DNA from: Mixophyes australis
Lineage: Eukaryota; Chordata; Amphibia; Anura; Limnodynastidae
Length of the DNA stretch: 64,000 nt
Assembly (NCBI GenBank): GCA_036250195.1
Contig: JAVHZZ010000010.1
Location: 77,681,423 to 77,745,422 of the forward strand
Direction of reading: 5' to 3'
Shown here: in pieces, positions 61,628-64,000 of the stretch
Layout: the number at the start of each line of letters is the position of its first letter
Numbering within the stretch: position 1 is the stretch's first letter
The notes under the pieces: model-generated
What the model was told of the DNA's origin: nothing
Seen by the model: only the letters and a program-made list of their open reading frames with translations
Database searches by the model: none
Program-made: the position numbers and the translations under genes

Positions 61628-61731
61628 TTAAAATATCAACAGTGTACATACATAAGGCACCAATCTATGGTCTTAACAGAGATGGAACACTCTTCCTTCA
61701 AATATATATGTAAACAATAATAGACATCAAC

Positions 61732-62594
61732 GATATACATACATTTGGCATCAAGTTTTGTCCCCAAAGAAAGTGGAACGACCTTTCTTCAATATATCGG
61801 TGTTAAGTCAGCTCATTCTCATGGCTAGAACTTAAAGAGGTATGACATAGTGTAACATGTTTTAACGCCCACTTTCTGGTCACAAATAGTCTACTTCAAA
61901 CACCATGTGAATAATCAATATAAGACACCCAAATGAAATGCAGGTCTGTGAATTTTCTGTGAACTTTCTCAAGCCTTGAGTCTTTCTCAAGGCTTGAGAA
62001 AGACTCAGAGAGAGTTGAAACGCGTTGGCGATAGCGGGACCTGACCTGGACGGGGAACAGATCTGGAGCATTACTGTGATCTATGCCTGTGTTCTGTCTT
62101 CATCTGGTATGAGTCCCTGACTTATCCATTTTGGGATAGCTTTTATTTTAGTTGTTTTAAAAGTATACTTGTTTTTAATGTTCATACAAGAAGTAAAACA
62201 GTGTTGCACTAGATTCTTCCTGTCTTCACTTTATTTACATGCATCATGGAGAATGTAATAACATCTAAATGAAGGAGAGGGAGAAGAAATAAAGTGCGAA
62301 TTTTTTCTGAAGTCTCGTTTAAAGTGGAAACACTGTAAGCATATGTCCATTGGGGTCAAGGTGTCACAGAAAATTCACAGACCTGCATTTCATTTGGGTG
62401 TCTTATATTGATTATTCACATGGTGTTTGAAGTAGACTATTTGTGACCAGAAAGTGGGCGTTAAAACATGTTACACTATGTCATACCTCTTTAAGTTCTA
62501 GCCATGAGAATAAGCTGACTTAACACCGATATATTGAAGAAAGGGCATTCCACTTTCTTTGGGGACAAAACTTGATGCCAAATGTATGTATATC
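61732..62594. repeat. 231-bp inverted repeats around a 401-bp loop
   Basis: Left arm 61732-61962 is the inverse of right arm 62364-62594 with very few substitutions and no length difference. The loop starts with a hairpin (GAGTCTTTCTC and GAGAAAGACTC, 61978-62008) followed by GTTGAAACGCGTTGG, a motif common in frog repeats. The right arm is cut at 62594 by the 3' end of an L2 LINE. The element type is unknown; no frame is present. Confidence 0.85.
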
Positions 62595-64000
62595 ATCATC
62601 ATCATCATCATCATTTATTTATATAGCGCCAACATATTCCGTAGCGCTTTACAATTGGGGACAAACGTAATAAACTAATAAACAAACTGGGTAAAACAGA
62701 CAAAGAGGTGAGAAGGCCCTGCTCGCAAGCTTACAATCTATGGGACAATGGGAGATTGACACATGAGGTTAAGTATACATTTTGCATCTTGGCCCAGCCA
62801 GACTGCAAAGGTAGGGTGACTCATAAGCTAAATGATCCTGTCACACAACAATGTTGGTCCGGGGGTAGTTGTCTTGTGTGAAATTGTGTAACAGGCTAAA
62901 GGTAGTGAGGTTAAGATGGTGGTTGAGGAATATTATAAGCTTGTCTGAATAGGTAGGTTTTCAGAGAACGCTTGAAAGTTTGTAGAACAGAGGAGAGTCT
63001 TATTGTGCGAGGGAGAGAGTTCCATAGAGTGGGTGCAGCCCGAAAAAAGTCCTGTAACCGGGAATGGGAGGATGTAATGAGGGTGGATGAGAGACGCAGA
63101 TCTTTTGCAGAACGGAGTTGCCGAGTTGGGAGATATTTTGAGACAAGAGAGGAGATGTATGTTGGTGCAGCTTTGTTGATGGCCTTGTAGGTTAGTAAAA
63201 GTATTTTATATTGGATTCGGTAGAAGACAGGCAGCCAGTGTAGAGACATACAGAGTGATTCAACAGAGGAATAGCTATTTGCAAGGAAAATCAGTCTTGC
63301 CGAAGCATGCAAAATAGATTTTAGGGGTTTGAGTCTGTTTTTGGGAAGACCAGTAAGGAGGGAATTGCAATAGTCAATGCGGGAGATGATTAGTGCATGA
63401 ATTAAGGTTTTAGCAGTGTCTTGTGTGAGATATGTGCGGATTCTGGAAATGTTCTTTAGATGTATGTAACATGATTTAGATATAGAGTCAATGTGGGGAA
63501 CAAAGGATAGGCGTGAATCAAGGATTACACCTAGGCAGCGAGCTTGTGGGGTGGGATTTATGGTCATGTTATCAACAGAGATAGAAATGTCAGGTATGCT
63601 CTTGTTGGCGGGTGGGAATATTATTAACTCTGTTTTAGAAAGATTAAGTTTGAGTTGACGAGAGGACATCCAAGATGAAATGGCAGAAAGACAGTCAGTT
63701 ACACGGGACAACACAGATGTCGAGATATCAGGAGAGGATAGATAGATTTGGGTATCATCCGCATAGAGATGATACTGAAAGCCAAAGGAACTTATTAGAT
63801 TTCCAAGAGAAGCGGTATAGATAGAGAACAGCAGAGGACCAAGCACCGAGCCTTGTGGTACTCCAACTGATAGGGGAAGCGGAGCAGATGTGGCTCCAGA
63901 GAAATTAACAGTGAAAGAGCGATTAGAGAGGTAAGATGAGAACCAGGATAGAACTGTGTCTTGAAGACCTAGGGATTGCAGCGTTTGTATGAGAAGAGAG
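62595..64000 (-). mobile_element. L2-type LINE, 3' part, young-looking
   Basis: The 3' end on the minus strand is a (ATG)n tail (plus-strand CATCATCATC at 62595-62615), preceded by the GCGCTACGGAATATGTTGGC block. The reverse transcriptase coding region follows upstream and leaves the window at 64000. A short 3' microsatellite tail and this UTR layout are characteristic of L2. It is inserted into the long inverted repeat. Confidence 0.88.
62911..63999 (-). CDS. L2 LINE reverse transcriptase, C-terminal part (partial)
   Basis: One uninterrupted frame runs from the window edge to a TAA at 62913-62911, about 362 codons. Visible in order are [49 protein letters not shown] (the catalytic box with both Asp residues), [45 protein letters not shown] and the C-terminal [14 protein letters not shown] with [10 protein letters not shown]. 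This is the fingers-palm and C-terminal region of an L2-clade reverse transcriptase, which primes on nicked chromosomal DNA. The N-terminus and endonuclease lie beyond the window. The absence of any stop or frameshift suggests a recent insertion. Confidence 0.88.
   Translation of the reverse strand, partial: SLLIQTLQSLGLQDTVLSWFSSYLSNRSFTVNFSGATSAPLPLSVGVPQGSVLGPLLFSIYTASLGNLISSFGFQYHLYADDTQIYLSSPDISTSVLSRVTDCLSAISSWMSSRQLKLNLSKTELIIFPPANKSIPDISISVDNMTINPTPQARCLGVILDSRLSFVPHIDSISKSCYIHLKNISRIRTYLTQDTAKTLIHALIISRIDYCNSLLTGLPKNRLKPLKSILHASARLIFLANSYSSVESLCMSLHWLPVFYRIQYKILLLTYKAINKAAPTYISSLVSKYLPTRQLRSAKDLRLSSTLITSSHSRLQDFFRAAPTLWNSLPRTIRLSSVLQTFKRSLKTYLFRQAYNIPQPPS

Noticed and set aside
13144..64000. 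Search for TSPAN4 coding exons
   Set aside because: No segment with tetraspanin features (first transmembrane exon, CCG motif, Cys-rich loop) was recognised, so no exon is claimed.

Overview
This is an animal nuclear window, almost certainly from a frog. It has spliced genes, AT microsatellites and no bacterial-style gene packing. The repeat mix (L2 and CR1 LINEs, L1/Tx1-type LINEs, a Penelope-like element, Tc1 transposons, and dense hAT and Harbinger-type MITEs) fits a medium or large amphibian genome. The species call is inference from repeat content. The protein evidence only shows a vertebrate.

I can support one host protein-coding gene: POLR2L (RNA polymerase subunit RPB10/RPABC5). It lies on the minus strand, with coding exons at 12285-12379 and 10899-11007, a predicted noncoding first exon ending at 12936, and a poly(A) signal at 10714-10719. 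The first exon sits in a short CpG-rich stretch with a CACGTGAC box and a strong CTCF-like site. On the plus strand just beyond it, a CAG|GTACTG donor at 13143 suggests a divergent noncoding first exon. In human the head-to-head neighbour of POLR2L is TSPAN4, so much of 13144-64000 may be the first intron or upstream territory of a TSPAN4-like gene. I found no TSPAN4 or CD151 coding exon.

Layout. 1-7.3 kb: a decayed L1/Tx1 fragment, hAT MITEs (two nested in an older repeat), two abutting deleted Tc1 elements, and CR1 and L2 tails. 9.4-13.1 kb: a palindromic MITE, then POLR2L and its promoter. 13-34 kb: hAT, Tc1, L1/Tx1 and CR1 remains among AT-rich sequence without recognisable genes. 34.7-36.8 kb: a broken Penelope-like element interrupted by a palindrome. 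37-52 kb: a 34-bp minisatellite, more MITEs and a 750-bp pure pyrimidine tract. 52-64 kb: a third palindrome, a probable solo LTR, tandem repeats, a long inverted repeat, and an L2 LINE whose reverse transcriptase frame is open to the window edge.

The most interesting signal is a set of near-perfect palindromes (35021-35210, 43807-43981, 52220-52397). They share ends and core and carry matching 3-bp target duplications. They differ from each other in the middle of the arm, yet each copy's two arms agree. That implies arm-to-arm homogenisation since the copies' lineages split. A second palindromic family (9413, 50288, and a related copy at 56383) carries abutting RFX-like and NF-Y-like motifs.
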